From contig JANQQK010000086.1 of the NCBI GenBank assembly GCA_028289375.1, positions 92,889 to 156,888 on the forward strand: 64,000 nucleotides of DNA, given 5' to 3'. The translations under genes and the position numbers were made by a program. Numbering within the stretch: the first letter of the stretch is position 1; each line of letters starts with the position of its first letter. Below the pieces are notes generated by a model that saw nothing but the letters and a program-made list of their open reading frames with translations, was not told the origin of the DNA and did not search any database. Positions 49,100 to 58,289 of the stretch are shown piece by piece. The stretch comes from Phycisphaerae bacterium. GTDB taxonomy: Bacteria; Planctomycetota; Phycisphaerae; UBA1845.

Positions 49100-50854
49100 T
49101 CAACGTCCTTCAGCGCTGAGCAGCCGATCGCGATACGCCATCAACCCCAGCAACGCATGCTGCACGCTGTCGATCCGCAGGCGACTGTCCGCCACCGATG
49201 TCCGCACGCCTCCAACAGCGTCACCCGGCAGTCGCAGAAAGTAGGCCTCGACATCGCGAAACCGAAGCTGCATCACGAATCGCGCAGCCGACCTGGACGC
49301 CCGTCGATACGCATCCATGCGTCCTTCATCGCCGAACTTTCGCGCGGCGTGATACGCATCGACCAGCGCGCTCAGGCAGATGGCCGTTGATACGTCCGGC
49401 AACAGTCGGTCTGTGGCCACAATTCCGCCACGCAACTCCGGCCAGCGACAATTCGATGCATTCAACTGCCGGGCGACGAGTTGATCGGCAATGGTGAAGG
49501 CAAAGTCTGCAAACTCCCGACGGTTCGAGACCACCGCCATGCGTGCGAAAGGCCGAATCGCCCATGCCGCTGCGGCCACGTTCGCCCGCCCGCTGAATCG
49601 ATTCTGATACGCAAGAAAAACGCGGTTGAACGCCGCGAGCGCATCCTTGTTCGGACGTTGCTCATATGCTTCGACCAGCGCGAGCAACGTCACACTCGGA
49701 TAGACATCCGGATGTGGCAATCGCTTGGCCGGTGGAAACGCAGTCAGGAATGTGCCGTCCGACTGCTGTGTCCACCGCAAACCAGCCAGCAGTGAATCGC
49801 GCTTCTCCGCTTCGCGTGACGCCGTCAGCATCGCCAACACAAGCTGCGCCGTCGTCGCCGACGCATGCTCGCCGTCAGACGTCCGCACAAACGACGCGCC
49901 CTCGACACCTGCCAGTGACGCTGCTTGTCGCTCCAGACGAATCATCGATCGATTGGCCGCGTCTTTGATCGCATCGCCCGGTACGCGTTTCGCCACTTCA
50001 GCGAGTGCCCAGGTCGCTCCGGCATGATGCACCGGATCGTCCCGATCACTGTACGCTTCCGCAGCAGGTTCGTACTCAAAGGCGAATGATCCGTCCGATC
50101 GCTGACGCTGAACGAGATGGTTTGCCAAGGACGCGATGGCTTCATCGACCGACTCAGTCGTCACACTCTCGGGTGGAACGAGAGTCATCCCGCGACGCAA
50201 CGACACAACGGGCGCCATCGCGGTCGGTTGATACCAATGCACACTTCGACGTTTCGACAGCCCTGCCGTACGCGGCACGTGGCCAACCGATTCCAGCATC
50301 CCCTTCACGACCGCGACGACCGATTGATTCTTCAGCGCCAACTCCGCCGGGCTGATCGTCCGCACCAGTCCGTCCGCGCGAATCGTGAATCCGTCCAATC
50401 CCGGCTCGATCGCAGCCTCGACCACTTCCGGATTCAGGCCTGCATCGCCGAGCGGCACCACCACGTCCTCACCGATGGCTTCGATCTCAACACACAGCGT
50501 CCCAACATCGTCCTTCTCGAGCGTCACGACCCGTCCAGCCGCCTGAACAGCCGTAATGGTCGACTCGATCAGCGTCGGGACGACCGGTCCCGGCCCCGAC
50601 GCGCCACGCCCCAACGATCGGCCATCCTTCCTCAGCGTCACGATGACGTGGCAGGAAACCCCCGACATTTCGCGCGGTACATATGGCGGTGCATAGACGG
50701 ATTGCTCGCCGACGAATTGCTCCGCCGTTCGCCGAGCCACCCGTGACAGGAAACCCGAATCGGGTTCGGTGAGCGGCGGCGCCGACGGCTGAATGGGCGT
50801 CGCTCCCGTCGCAAGCCATAACCCCAGAATACACCACAAGTTGTAGCCCGACAT
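49100..50854 (-). CDS. Secreted AMMECR1-like plus alpha/alpha-toroid protein
   Basis: The 584-residue protein has a short signal-like start (NLWCILGLWLATGATP). Residues 30-200 look like AMMECR1 (VSCHVIVTLRKDGRSLGRGA, LIESTITAVQAAGRVV), although the conserved L-R-G-C-I-G motif has become S-L-G-R-G-A. From about 250 on, repeated helical pairs such as SLANHLVQRQRSDGSFAFEY, GATWALAEVAKRV, GLRWTQQSDGTFL and AICLSALVDAYHA make a terpene-cyclase/thioester-type toroid. No D-x-D-D catalytic motif is seen, so it may be a binding scaffold. The ATG at 50854 is chosen over a TTG at 50902, which would overlap the divergent gene. Confidence 0.75.
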   Translation of the reverse strand: MSGYNLWCILGLWLATGATPIQPSAPPLTEPDSGFLSRVARRTAEQFVGEQSVYAPPYVPREMSGVSCHVIVTLRKDGRSLGRGASGPGPVVPTLIESTITAVQAAGRVVTLEKDDVGTLCVEIEAIGEDVVVPLGDAGLNPEVVEAAIEPGLDGFTIRADGLVRTISPAELALKNQSVVAVVKGMLESVGHVPRTAGLSKRRSVHWYQPTAMAPVVSLRRGMTLVPPESVTTESVDEAIASLANHLVQRQRSDGSFAFEYEPAAEAYSDRDDPVHHAGATWALAEVAKRVPGDAIKDAANRSMIRLERQAASLAGVEGASFVRTSDGEHASATTAQLVLAMLTASREAEKRDSLLAGLRWTQQSDGTFLTAFPPAKRLPHPDVYPSVTLLALVEAYEQRPNKDALAAFNRVFLAYQNRFSGRANVAAAAWAIRPFARMAVVSNRREFADFAFTIADQLVARQLNASNCRWPELRGGIVATDRLLPDVSTAICLSALVDAYHAARKFGDEGRMDAYRRASRSAARFVMQLRFRDVEAYFLRLPGDAVGGVRTSVADSRLRIDSVQHALLGLMAYRDRLLSAEGR

Positions 50855-50901
50855 GCGTCGAAGTATAGTCGGGTCGGATTGGCGACTCAATCCGCGACAC
50901 A

Positions 50902-51831
50902 ATGCAGGATCGCACCGTGGCTGAACCCAAAGACTTCACCAAGCCCATCATCGAGGTGGCAGGCAGCATCGCCGCCAAGGTCTCCGCCCGCGTCCTCTTC
51001 ACCTATGCGGACGCCGTCGACAACCTCGGCCAATTCGCCAAGTCGATCAAAGCCCCGACCGAACTCGTGCTCATCACCCGCCAACCCGAAGACGCGAACC
51101 GCGTGGCTGACACCAAAGCCAAGACGCTCGAAGTTCCGAACTTCAGCCTCACACGCATGGGGCAGATCAAGGTCGCGACGCTGATGGCCTTCTCGCAGGG
51201 CGTGCTGACGGCGGGCGATGTGTTCGTGTTCCTGACGGGCGTAACAGGCCAGGGCATCGACACGCTCGTCGTCATGGAGGTCGGGCAGGAGTACGAACTG
51301 TTCCAGTCGGTTGATCAACCGAAGCTCACCGAGCACATCAAGCGCGTCGTGTTTCAACGCGTGCTGACGCTGCTGCTCGAACTTGCCCATGAAGGACGTG
51401 AAGGCAAATCGATCGGTACGCTCTTTGTTCTCGGCGATCACCGCGAAGTGCAAAAGTACTGCCAGCAGAACATCATCAACCCATTCAAGGGCTACCCCGA
51501 GAAACAACGCAACATTCTCGATGAATCGATGCGGGAAACAGTGAAGGAATTCTCATACATCGACGGCGCGTTTGTCGTCAAAGGCAACGGCACCATCGTC
51601 TCGGCCGGCACCACCCTCATGCCCGCCGTCATGAGCGAGTCCCTTCCTGCCGGTCTTGGCACCCGTCACGCCACGGCCGCCGCCATCACAGCCGCCACCA
51701 AATCGGTCGCACTGACCCTCAGCGAATCGTCGCAGACGATCCGCATCTGGCGTCGAGGCCGCATGATCACCGAAATCGAAAAAGCCCCCCGCTCGCCCGA
51801 CAATCGCGCCACCAGCAACGAAGATTCTTGA
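50902..51831 (+). CDS. DacZ-like diadenylate cyclase
   Basis: The 309-residue protein has a pyruvate-kinase-C-terminal-like domain (residues 15-130; VSARVLFTYADAVDNLGQF, LTAGDVFVFLTGVTGQGIDT) followed by a DAC domain. The DAC domain has GTLFVLGDHREV, FSYIDGAFVVKGNGTIVSAG (D221-G-A) and LPAGLGTRHATAAAIT. This pairing is that of archaeal-type DacZ, which joins two ATP into c-di-AMP, a signal for osmotic and potassium balance. The RHR motif reads R255-H-A. An alternative GTG start at 50917 has AGGA eight bases upstream and may be the real one. It is cytoplasmic and stands alone. Confidence 0.85.
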   Translation: MQDRTVAEPKDFTKPIIEVAGSIAAKVSARVLFTYADAVDNLGQFAKSIKAPTELVLITRQPEDANRVADTKAKTLEVPNFSLTRMGQIKVATLMAFSQGVLTAGDVFVFLTGVTGQGIDTLVVMEVGQEYELFQSVDQPKLTEHIKRVVFQRVLTLLLELAHEGREGKSIGTLFVLGDHREVQKYCQQNIINPFKGYPEKQRNILDESMRETVKEFSYIDGAFVVKGNGTIVSAGTTLMPAVMSESLPAGLGTRHATAAAITAATKSVALTLSESSQTIRIWRRGRMITEIEKAPRSPDNRATSNEDS

Positions 51832-51904
51832 GTATGCAATGCCGGGTGGCCCATCGATTTAACCGGTAGGGCGTAGAATTGAATCCGTTGACAACGCGCA
51901 AGCG

Positions 51905-52459
51905 TTAATAGGAGTCACTGTCGGATTGCAGCGAGAGCACGCGATGGAAGAGTTGTCGCTGGGCGCCGACGAGGTCGTTGCAGATCAGGTCCATCCGACT
52001 TTGCAAACCGCGTCGTTCGCGCAGCAATCGGCGCATGATGCCGCGGAGGCGTTGTTCGCGGTGAATGCGACGTGCGCTGCTCGAGCTGTCGTGCACCGCG
52101 CGGTTGATGGCATCGCGGAGCGAGCGTGACTTCGGCGGCGCTGCCACAAAGTCCGCCACCCGAAGCCGCAACGCCGCCAGCAACAACCCGCTGTCGTGGA
52201 CATCGCCGATCAGCACCGCCGGCCGATGACGCACATCGAGAAGTTGCCGCACCAGATCGGTCCCATCCATGTCGGGAAGATCCGCCTCCACCACGACCAC
52301 CCGGTGCGACTGCAGGAAATCCAGTTCGATGGCTTCGGCTCCGGTGGTCGCATGCGTGACGCACGAGTCGAACGAATACATCGCCAACTGGTCAATCTCG
52401 TACAGCGTGTCTTCGCAGGTGACAGCCGCGAGGATGGTCATCGGGTCGCGTTGGGACAT
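51905..52459 (-). CDS. Pseudo-receiver protein with C-terminal coiled coil
   Basis: The 184-residue protein folds like a receiver (residues 7-125) but has lost the chemistry. The acid pair is V-T in ILAAVTCEDTL, the phospho-acceptor Asp is E58 (VVVVEADLPDMDG), the Thr/Ser is G (VLIGDVHDSG) and the Lys is replaced by Ala (FVAAPPKSRSL). A basic helix suited to a coiled coil follows (RRIHREQRLRGIMRRLLRER to the end). Glu at the acceptor site often mimics the phosphorylated state. It is the last gene of the signalling operon, 39 bases after the kinase gene, so it may be a constitutive output or a kinase-binding regulator. Confidence 0.83.
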   Translation of the reverse strand: MSQRDPMTILAAVTCEDTLYEIDQLAMYSFDSCVTHATTGAEAIELDFLQSHRVVVVEADLPDMDGTDLVRQLLDVRHRPAVLIGDVHDSGLLLAALRLRVADFVAAPPKSRSLRDAINRAVHDSSSSARRIHREQRLRGIMRRLLRERRGLQSRMDLICNDLVGAQRQLFHRVLSLQSDSDSY

Positions 52460-52498
52460 GCCGCCCTTTTGGTCGTCAACGATGTGATGGGTCTCGAT

Positions 52499-54631
52499 CT
52501 ACGCCCGAGCCGGAAGCTCGACAAACGCCGTCGTGCCCACATCCACCGTCGATTCAACGTAGAGTGATCCGCCATTGATCTCCGCAAGACGCCGGGCCAA
52601 CGACAGCCCAAGTCCACGCCTGCGACCGGCCAACTGATGCGAGTAGAACGGATCGAACGCACGACTGAGCACGTCTTCCGACATCCCGCTTCCGTTGTCC
52701 TTGATCATGATCACGACCGTGTCATCGGAAGGCGACGAGGGCGAGTTAATTTGCACAACACCGTTTTCTCGCCGAAGCCACTGAACCGCGTTTTCCAGAA
52801 GTTCGTCGATGACGCGTGTGAGTTGCATCGCGTCGCACCACACCCGCACATCAGCCTTGGCAGGCATGATGACCAGACGGCCACCGGCACCGACCACGCG
52901 GTCGTCCCAATGTGCTCGAACCTGCGAAAACACGGTTTCCAACCCTGAAAGCACGGGTCTCGGTGGTTCGGGCTTCGCAACGGACACCAGATCACTCACG
53001 ATGTTGGACGCCTCGTCGCATTGTTCGCGGATCAGTTCCAGCGTTTGAAGTGTCGCCGGATCGCTTTCCGATCGAGCGAGAATTTGCACCCGACCCGAAA
53101 TCACCGACAGCGGATTGTTCATCTCATGGGCCGCACCAGCCGCCATCTCCGCGACCATCGCATTCGTGCGATCACGCTCAGCGCTGGCACGATTGTCGAT
53201 CGCCGACGCATGCATCGCCGAGGCCGCACTGAACCGATGCACGTCGGCTGAAGCGCGTAAAGCCGCGTCCACGGAAGCGCCCGCAACCGCAGCAAAGAGT
53301 CGCATCGCGTCCAGCGACATCGCCGACGTCAACGCGCGGGCGCCCGCCTCATCGAGCAATACCCCACCGACCACAGCATCACCAGATCGCAGCGGCAGCA
53401 TCAACGGCAAACGACGTCCAAACCGGCCACGCGTGCGATCGCGCACTGGTGATGACATCGGCGGCGCATACATCAGTGGCCCACCAAGGTAGCTGTCGGG
53501 AACATCGCCGGCGGGCAACGCCTGATCCAATGCAAACCGCTCGTCCAACATTTCGCCATCAACCACAGAGGCGCAGGTGATCGTGTCGGCGCTGTGATCG
53601 ACCGCAAACACAACCCCCCGCGCAACCGCCGTCACCGCGAGCAGATCCTCGAGAACACGGCGTACGACAGCAGACACCCCAGCGTTGTGAACCGTCGCCG
53701 CAGACAGACGCAGCAACGGACCAACCCAAGTCGGATCTTGCCCATCGCCACCGACCACACCCGCAGCGTCAATCCCGGATGCATCACCATGGCGCATCCG
53801 TGCGATGATCGCCTCCAGATGGTCCCGCGCGTCGTGGGCACTTCCGGGCAACCCCGAGAGCTGGTGTGGTTCCAGGGAGATAATGTCGCACAGCAACGGA
53901 ATCGCAGCGCGACGACTTGGCCTGCCACCGATCAGAATGTCGGCCAGTTGCAGAACGGCGGCGGTCGGCGCGTGCGGGGATGATCCGAGCAGCAACGCCG
54001 GCTGTTGATGTCGCAGACCAACCGTCTCAGCAATCTCAGCCGCAACCGACCAATGCTGCAGCACCAGCCGAGCCGTATCCGCATGGTCGATGCCGAGGAT
54101 CATCCGTTCGACGGCGTGAAGCGGGAGGCACTCCGTGTAGGCCACGTGTTCAACACGTGCATAGGCTTTTGGCATGGCGTCGTGCAGCACGAAACGTCCG
54201 ACACCACCGAGCAAAGCCGACGCCATGACCGTGCCGCGATTCTGCTCACGCTCAGCCAATGTGCAGATCGCATCGGCAACACCCGCCACGCTGCATGTCG
54301 ACCGCCAGTGATCCGCGTCCGCGCGCCATCCCGGAAGAACCGACAAACCAAAGTCGAGCAGCGTCAGCCCGTCACGCGCGGGTTCGCCAAGGGCCGCAAT
54401 CCCATTGGCGAGGATACCGTTCGGCGTGATTCGGTTTGGCGGCGGCCAGGGTTGGGGTCGGCGCGGAAGGGTAGAGAGGTGGTCGAGGATGGCAGACGTC
54501 GTGCGACGTCCGTGCTCGGTCGCGCCCCAATCGTGGCGCAGCTCATCCATCCTGACCGTCACGTTCCCCTCCGCCTGTTGAAACGCTGTTGTCACTTGCG
54601 ATGCGGAGCACCGCCCCGCACTGCCCGGCAT
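52499..54631 (-). CDS. HDOD-GAF histidine kinase
   Basis: The 710-residue protein is soluble. Residues about 60-260 are HDOD-like (ANGIAALGEPA, ALLGGVGRFVLHDAMPKAYA, MILGIDHADTARLVLQHW). Residues 310-465 look like a GAF sensor (ARGVVFAVDHSADTITCASV). The dimerisation helix has the phospho-acceptor H502 in AAGAAHEMNNPLSVISG, and the ATPase domain has LLENAVQW, IKDNGSGM and GRRRGLGLSLARRLAEI. It probably senses a cytoplasmic ligand and phosphorylates the HTH-receiver protein encoded just upstream. Its ATG overlaps the stop of that gene by one base. HDOD joined to a kinase is uncommon. Confidence 0.87.
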   Translation of the reverse strand: MPGSAGRCSASQVTTAFQQAEGNVTVRMDELRHDWGATEHGRRTTSAILDHLSTLPRRPQPWPPPNRITPNGILANGIAALGEPARDGLTLLDFGLSVLPGWRADADHWRSTCSVAGVADAICTLAEREQNRGTVMASALLGGVGRFVLHDAMPKAYARVEHVAYTECLPLHAVERMILGIDHADTARLVLQHWSVAAEIAETVGLRHQQPALLLGSSPHAPTAAVLQLADILIGGRPSRRAAIPLLCDIISLEPHQLSGLPGSAHDARDHLEAIIARMRHGDASGIDAAGVVGGDGQDPTWVGPLLRLSAATVHNAGVSAVVRRVLEDLLAVTAVARGVVFAVDHSADTITCASVVDGEMLDERFALDQALPAGDVPDSYLGGPLMYAPPMSSPVRDRTRGRFGRRLPLMLPLRSGDAVVGGVLLDEAGARALTSAMSLDAMRLFAAVAGASVDAALRASADVHRFSAASAMHASAIDNRASAERDRTNAMVAEMAAGAAHEMNNPLSVISGRVQILARSESDPATLQTLELIREQCDEASNIVSDLVSVAKPEPPRPVLSGLETVFSQVRAHWDDRVVGAGGRLVIMPAKADVRVWCDAMQLTRVIDELLENAVQWLRRENGVVQINSPSSPSDDTVVIMIKDNGSGMSEDVLSRAFDPFYSHQLAGRRRGLGLSLARRLAEINGGSLYVESTVDVGTTAFVELPARA

Positions 54632-55212
54632 TACCGGCCAATCATCTCGCCGATCCTGCTTAGAACCTCATCCACCGAGAACGGCTTCTTGATGAACGCA
54701 TCTGCACCCGCGGCCCGCAACATGTCGATCTCGTTCGGGTCAGCCACTCCGCTGATCATGATGATGCGGATGTGGTTGAGCTGCGGATTGCTGCGAATGC
54801 TGCGACAGACGGATGTCCCGTCGATGTCGGGCAGCTTGAAGTCGAGCAGGATAACGTCCGGCATGAACTCACGCGTGAGCAGGCCGGCGTCAAAGCCGGT
54901 GTGTCCGACCTTGATGTCGTAGCGTCCTTCGCGCTGCAGCAGATCGGACAACATGTCGACGATCGCGTGATCGTCATCGATGATCAACACCCGCTTGGAC
55001 GACGTTTCGAGTTTGTCCAACGGGATGTTGTTGGCGTTCATGAACTCAACGAGGTTCTGTTTTGGGATTCTGCGGAATTTCGAGCCGGGAACGCGGAATC
55101 CTTTCAGCCGGCCGCTGTCAAAACACCGAATCACGGTCTGCTGGCTGATGCTGCAAATCTGCGCAACCTCGCCAGTCGTGAAGACGGATTTCTCTGCAAA
55201 CGTGTCTGCCAT
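54631..55212 (-). CDS. Response regulator with N-terminal excisionase-type HTH
   Basis: The 193-residue protein has a MerR/excisionase-like DNA-binding domain at 9-60 (FTTGEVAQICSISQQTVIR, FRVPGSKFRRIP), then a complete receiver: D79/D80 (VLIIDDDHAIV), D124 (VILLDFKLPDIDG), S154 (IIMISGVADP) and K176 (AFIKKPFS). This reverses the usual order, in which the output domain follows the receiver. It is the first gene of a three-gene operon and the obvious partner of the kinase. The ATG at 55212 has AAAGGA upstream; an earlier ATG at 55260 is less likely. Confidence 0.88.
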   Translation of the reverse strand: MADTFAEKSVFTTGEVAQICSISQQTVIRCFDSGRLKGFRVPGSKFRRIPKQNLVEFMNANNIPLDKLETSSKRVLIIDDDHAIVDMLSDLLQREGRYDIKVGHTGFDAGLLTREFMPDVILLDFKLPDIDGTSVCRSIRSNPQLNHIRIIMISGVADPNEIDMLRAAGADAFIKKPFSVDEVLSRIGEMIGR

Positions 55213-55282
55213 TGCTTCCTTTCCAAACACTCCAGAATCGCTATTCGCCCCACAACCCACCCAAGTTCCCCATGTTTTCCAT

Positions 55283-55312
55283 ACCCTACATACGTCAGAC
55301 TTAACGTGTCAA
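55283..55312 (-). promoter_or_regulatory. Candidate promoter of the signalling operon
   Basis: A perfect TTGACA (55312-55307) is followed after 18 bases by TAGGGT (55288-55283) on the minus strand, giving a start near 55276 and a leader of about 64 bases before the ATG at 55212. Confidence 0.5.
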
Positions 55313-55469
55313 GGGATTCTTCGCGCGCTTCGCCAACTTCGCGTAAAGTAGCGAGTGATTTTACTCTGTGAGTTGCCTGAACAGACGAAGCTGTTTTCAC
55401 GAATCACAAGGACTTACCGACAAGTGATCGGAATTCATGCATCGAGAATGCGCTTGCGAAAAATCCCGT

Positions 55470-55496
55470 AAAGTACAGCAGCAATCGGCGTACTTT
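55470..55496. repeat. Inverted repeat AAAGTAC-13 nt-GTACTTT downstream of mnmG
   Basis: The two 7-base arms are perfect. On the minus strand, the direction of mnmG, a T-rich stretch (ATTTTT) follows about eight bases after the stem, so it may act as a weak terminator for mnmG. The sequence CGTAAAGTA also occurs near 55345. The rest of the gene-free stretch 55213-55616 holds only the promoter above. Confidence 0.4.
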
Positions 55497-55616
55497 CGAC
55501 ACCAATTCACAAGCCCGTCGCGCGGTTTTCCAGAAACGCGACACGAGCGCAGGCGATCGGTTCACACTGCTATTTGCGCGTTCCACGTGTAGCAAGACAG
55601 GTAGGATGGGAAAAAG

Positions 55617-57449
55617 CTACGGGCGACGGTGACGCATGTGCACCCAGAGAATCGTGACGTCGGCTGGGTTGATGCCGCTGATGCGCGAAGCCTGTCCAAG
55701 CGTTTGCGGTTTGATGTGCGCAAACTTCTCGCGCGCTTCGAGGCGAAGCTCGGAAATGTCCTGGTACGACACATCTTCAGGGATACGCAGCGATTCCATG
55801 CGCTGCATCTTCTCGATCTGACGTTGTTGCCGTGCGATGTAGCCGGCGTACTTCGCATCGATCATGACCTGCCGGATGATGTCAGGGGCGACGCCGTTGA
55901 GATTCAGCTCGACGAGCTTTGACTGCACGTCCTGCTCGCGGACATCGGGGCGGCGCATCCAGTCGATAAGTGACTTGCCGTGGTGACGCGCCTTGTTGAC
56001 GCGCGAACTGAGCAGGGTGATCTCACGCTGCTTTTCCTCGAATCGGTTCCAGCGATCATCGTCGACCAGGCCGATCTCCCGACCGATGGCGGTCAGACGT
56101 TGGTCGGCGTTGTCGTGTCGCAGGTGCAGGCGATACTCCGCGCGCGAGGTGAACATGCGGTATGGTTCGATCGGTGGCTTGGTGATGAGGTCGTCTATGA
56201 GTACGCCGATGTAAGCCTGTTCCCGTCCGAGGACGAATGGTTCTCTGTCGTTCAACGAACGCACCGCGTTGATGCCGGCGATCAGGCCTTGAGCGGCAGC
56301 TTCTTCATAGCCACTCGTACCGCAGATCTGTCCAGCCAGAAACAAACCGGCGACGCGCTTCGTTTCGAGCGTTCGTTTGGTCTGATGGGTCGGCACAAAG
56401 TCGTACTCAACGGCATACCCCGGCTGGAGGATCTCCGCACGTTCGAGGCCGGGTATGGTGCGGATGAACCGGTCCTGAACGTCGGCCGGCAGCGATGTGC
56501 TGATCCCGTTGCAGTAGATGCGTTCGTTGTCGTAGCCTTCTGGCTCGAGAAACAGTTGATGCCGTGGCTTGTCGGCGAAACGCACGACCTTGTCCTCAAT
56601 GCTCGGGCAGTATCGCGGCCCCTGTGAGTCGATTTGACCGCTGTACATCGGGGCCACGTGTAGGTTGTCCTGAATGTGCTGATGGGTATCGCCATTGGTG
56701 TAGGTGATGAAGCAGTTGATTTGCGGCTGATCGAGTCGATCCGTCATGTAGGAAAACGGCATGGGTTCGGTGTCGCCTTCCTGCGGTTCGAGTTGGTCGT
56801 AATCGAGCGAGTCGCGATGCACACGCGGCGGCGTGCCGGTCTTGAGTCTGCCCAGCTCGAAACCGAGGGCTTCAAGATGCCCACTGAGTCCCCTGGATGC
56901 CGGTTCGCCGACGCGGCCACCCGGTGTCTGCGACTGCCCGCAGTGCATGAGTGCGCGCATGAAGGTGCCGGTTGTCACGATCACGCACGGTGCGTGCAGT
57001 GTCCGGCCACCGCTGATCTGCACGCCAGTGACGCGATGCTGGGTGTCGGTCCCGTCGCCGACGGGTTCGACCCGCAGCGATTCGACGATGCCTTCGATGA
57101 TGTCGAGGTTGGGCGTGTCGTGGAGATGGCGCTGGACGGTGGCGGCGTAGGATTCGCGGTCCGCCTGTGCACGAGGTGCCCAGACGGCTGGTCCCTTGCT
57201 GCGGTTGAGCATGCGAAACTGGATGCCGGCTTCGTCGGTGACCCGTCCCATCAGTCCGCCGAGGGCATCAATTTCGCGAACGATGTGCCCCTTGCCGAGT
57301 CCGCCGATCGCGGGGTTGCAGGACATCCGCCCGATGGCCAACGCCTCCATGGTGACCATGGCGGTGGGCGCACCGAGTCGTGCCGACGCCCACGCCGCTT
57401 CGGCGCCGGCGTGTCCACCGCCGATCACGATGACTGAGTAGTTCGTCAT
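55617..57449 (-). CDS. mnmG: tRNA uridine-34 carboxymethylaminomethyl modification enzyme
   Basis: The 610-residue protein is MnmG/Gid[21 protein letters not shown] binds FAD, followed by [52 protein letters not shown] and [20 protein letters not shown]. With MnmE it modifies the wobble uridine of several tRNAs. Length is typical (about 620). The ATG at 57449 follows a TTG-TTG pair that could extend it by two codons. No mnmE, rsmG, parA or DnaA boxes are nearby, so this is not the origin-linked gid locus seen in many bacteria. Confidence 0.95.
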   Translation of the reverse strand: MTNYSVIVIGGGHAGAEAAWASARLGAPTAMVTMEALAIGRMSCNPAIGGLGKGHIVREIDALGGLMGRVTDEAGIQFRMLNRSKGPAVWAPRAQADRESYAATVQRHLHDTPNLDIIEGIVESLRVEPVGDGTDTQHRVTGVQISGGRTLHAPCVIVTTGTFMRALMHCGQSQTPGGRVGEPASRGLSGHLEALGFELGRLKTGTPPRVHRDSLDYDQLEPQEGDTEPMPFSYMTDRLDQPQINCFITYTNGDTHQHIQDNLHVAPMYSGQIDSQGPRYCPSIEDKVVRFADKPRHQLFLEPEGYDNERIYCNGISTSLPADVQDRFIRTIPGLERAEILQPGYAVEYDFVPTHQTKRTLETKRVAGLFLAGQICGTSGYEEAAAQGLIAGINAVRSLNDREPFVLGREQAYIGVLIDDLITKPPIEPYRMFTSRAEYRLHLRHDNADQRLTAIGREIGLVDDDRWNRFEEKQREITLLSSRVNKARHHGKSLIDWMRRPDVREQDVQSKLVELNLNGVAPDIIRQVMIDAKYAGYIARQQRQIEKMQRMESLRIPEDVSYQDISELRLEAREKFAHIKPQTLGQASRISGINPADVTILWVHMRHRRP

Positions 57450-57503
57450 CAACAACTCACAGGCAAGATCATGATTGAAACACCAATCCCGAACTGCAGG
57501 ATT

Positions 57504-57956
57504 CTAGCCGAAAACCCGTTCGACCTGTCGCGCTCTGTGGTCAAAAATCGCGTCCAGGTCGCGGCGAACCGTCACCGCATGCATACATCTGCCAGCCAGT
57601 CCCATGGGCAATGCGTAGCGGACGCGATCGGTCATCAGCACGCCGTCGGTCGTTTCCTCGAAGATGTGGGTGTGGTGCCACAACCGGTAGGGGCCTCGAA
57701 TCTGCTGATCGACAAACTGTCTGCCCGGGGTCCAGTCGAGGATTTCGGTGGTCCATCGGACGGGCACGAATCGCCAGCGAATGCGGTATTGGATCAGGGC
57801 GCCGGTCTTCATCTCGATGGGCAAGGGCGTCAGGATGCGAAAGTGCAGCCAAGGCGGCGTGAGGACTTCGAGATTCGCGGCGTCGGCGAAAAAGTCGAAC
57901 ACGCGATCGAGGTTGGCCTGGATCGACTGCCTGCGTTCGAGGAGGTATTCGCTCAT
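57504..57956 (-). CDS. SRPBCC-family ligand-binding protein
   Basis: The 150-residue protein has a START-like helix-grip layout: LLERRQSIQANLDRVFDFFA at the start, NLEVLTPPWLHFRIL, LIQYRIRWRFVPVRWTTEI, and HHTHIFEETTDGVLMTDRVR, with a C-terminal helix ending ARQVERVFG. This is the cyclase/dehydrase-like group often annotated as SRPBCC. It binds hydrophobic ligands; the specific role is unknown. The ATG at 57956 (MSEYLLER) is preferred to 57986. It lies 54 bases upstream of mnmG in the same direction. Confidence 0.88.
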   Translation of the reverse strand: MSEYLLERRQSIQANLDRVFDFFADAANLEVLTPPWLHFRILTPLPIEMKTGALIQYRIRWRFVPVRWTTEILDWTPGRQFVDQQIRGPYRLWHHTHIFEETTDGVLMTDRVRYALPMGLAGRCMHAVTVRRDLDAIFDHRARQVERVFG

Positions 57957-58034
57957 GGTTTCGGCGCGTAGAAAAACGTCACGCAACGTGGCTGCGTGAC
58001 GCTCGGTTGAAACATTGTGCAGGTCGGCCGTTGC

Positions 58035-58283
58035 TTAGGCGGTGTACGGAATCAACGCCATGAACCGGGCACGCTTCACTGCGTTCTGCAGTGCACGCTG
58101 CTCGATGGCGCTGGTGCCGGCACGCTTGCGGCCCATCAGCTTGTTGCTGGTGGTGAGAAACTTTCGAAGCAGTTCAACTTCCTTGTAGTCCACCAATGGA
58201 CCAATCCACTCCTTGTTCGCCCGCTCGGGGAACCGGTTGGACGAACGGAAAAAGCGACCCTTTTTACTGTCCCTGTCTGCCAT
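58035..58283 (-). CDS. rpsR: 30S ribosomal protein S18
   Basis: The 82-residue protein is S18: IGPLVDYKEVELLRKFLT, the KLMGRKRAGTSAIEQRALQN block and VKRARFMALIPYT at the end. S18 pairs with S6 on the 30S platform. It is not beside rpsF, ssb or rplI as in most bacteria, but follows trm112 after six bases. Confidence 0.95.
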   Translation of the reverse strand: MADRDSKKGRFFRSSNRFPERANKEWIGPLVDYKEVELLRKFLTTSNKLMGRKRAGTSAIEQRALQNAVKRARFMALIPYTA

Positions 58284-58289
58284 AACTTC

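Noticed and set aside
51881..51900. TTGACA at 51889 with a small AACGC-gcaa-GCGTT hairpin
   Set aside because: There is no -10 element at a workable distance and no T-run after the hairpin; it lies between two convergent genes.
55213..55616. Possible replication origin beside mnmG (gidA)
   Set aside because: mnmG is often origin-linked, but no DnaA boxes, AT-rich unwinding region or parAB/rsmG genes are present.
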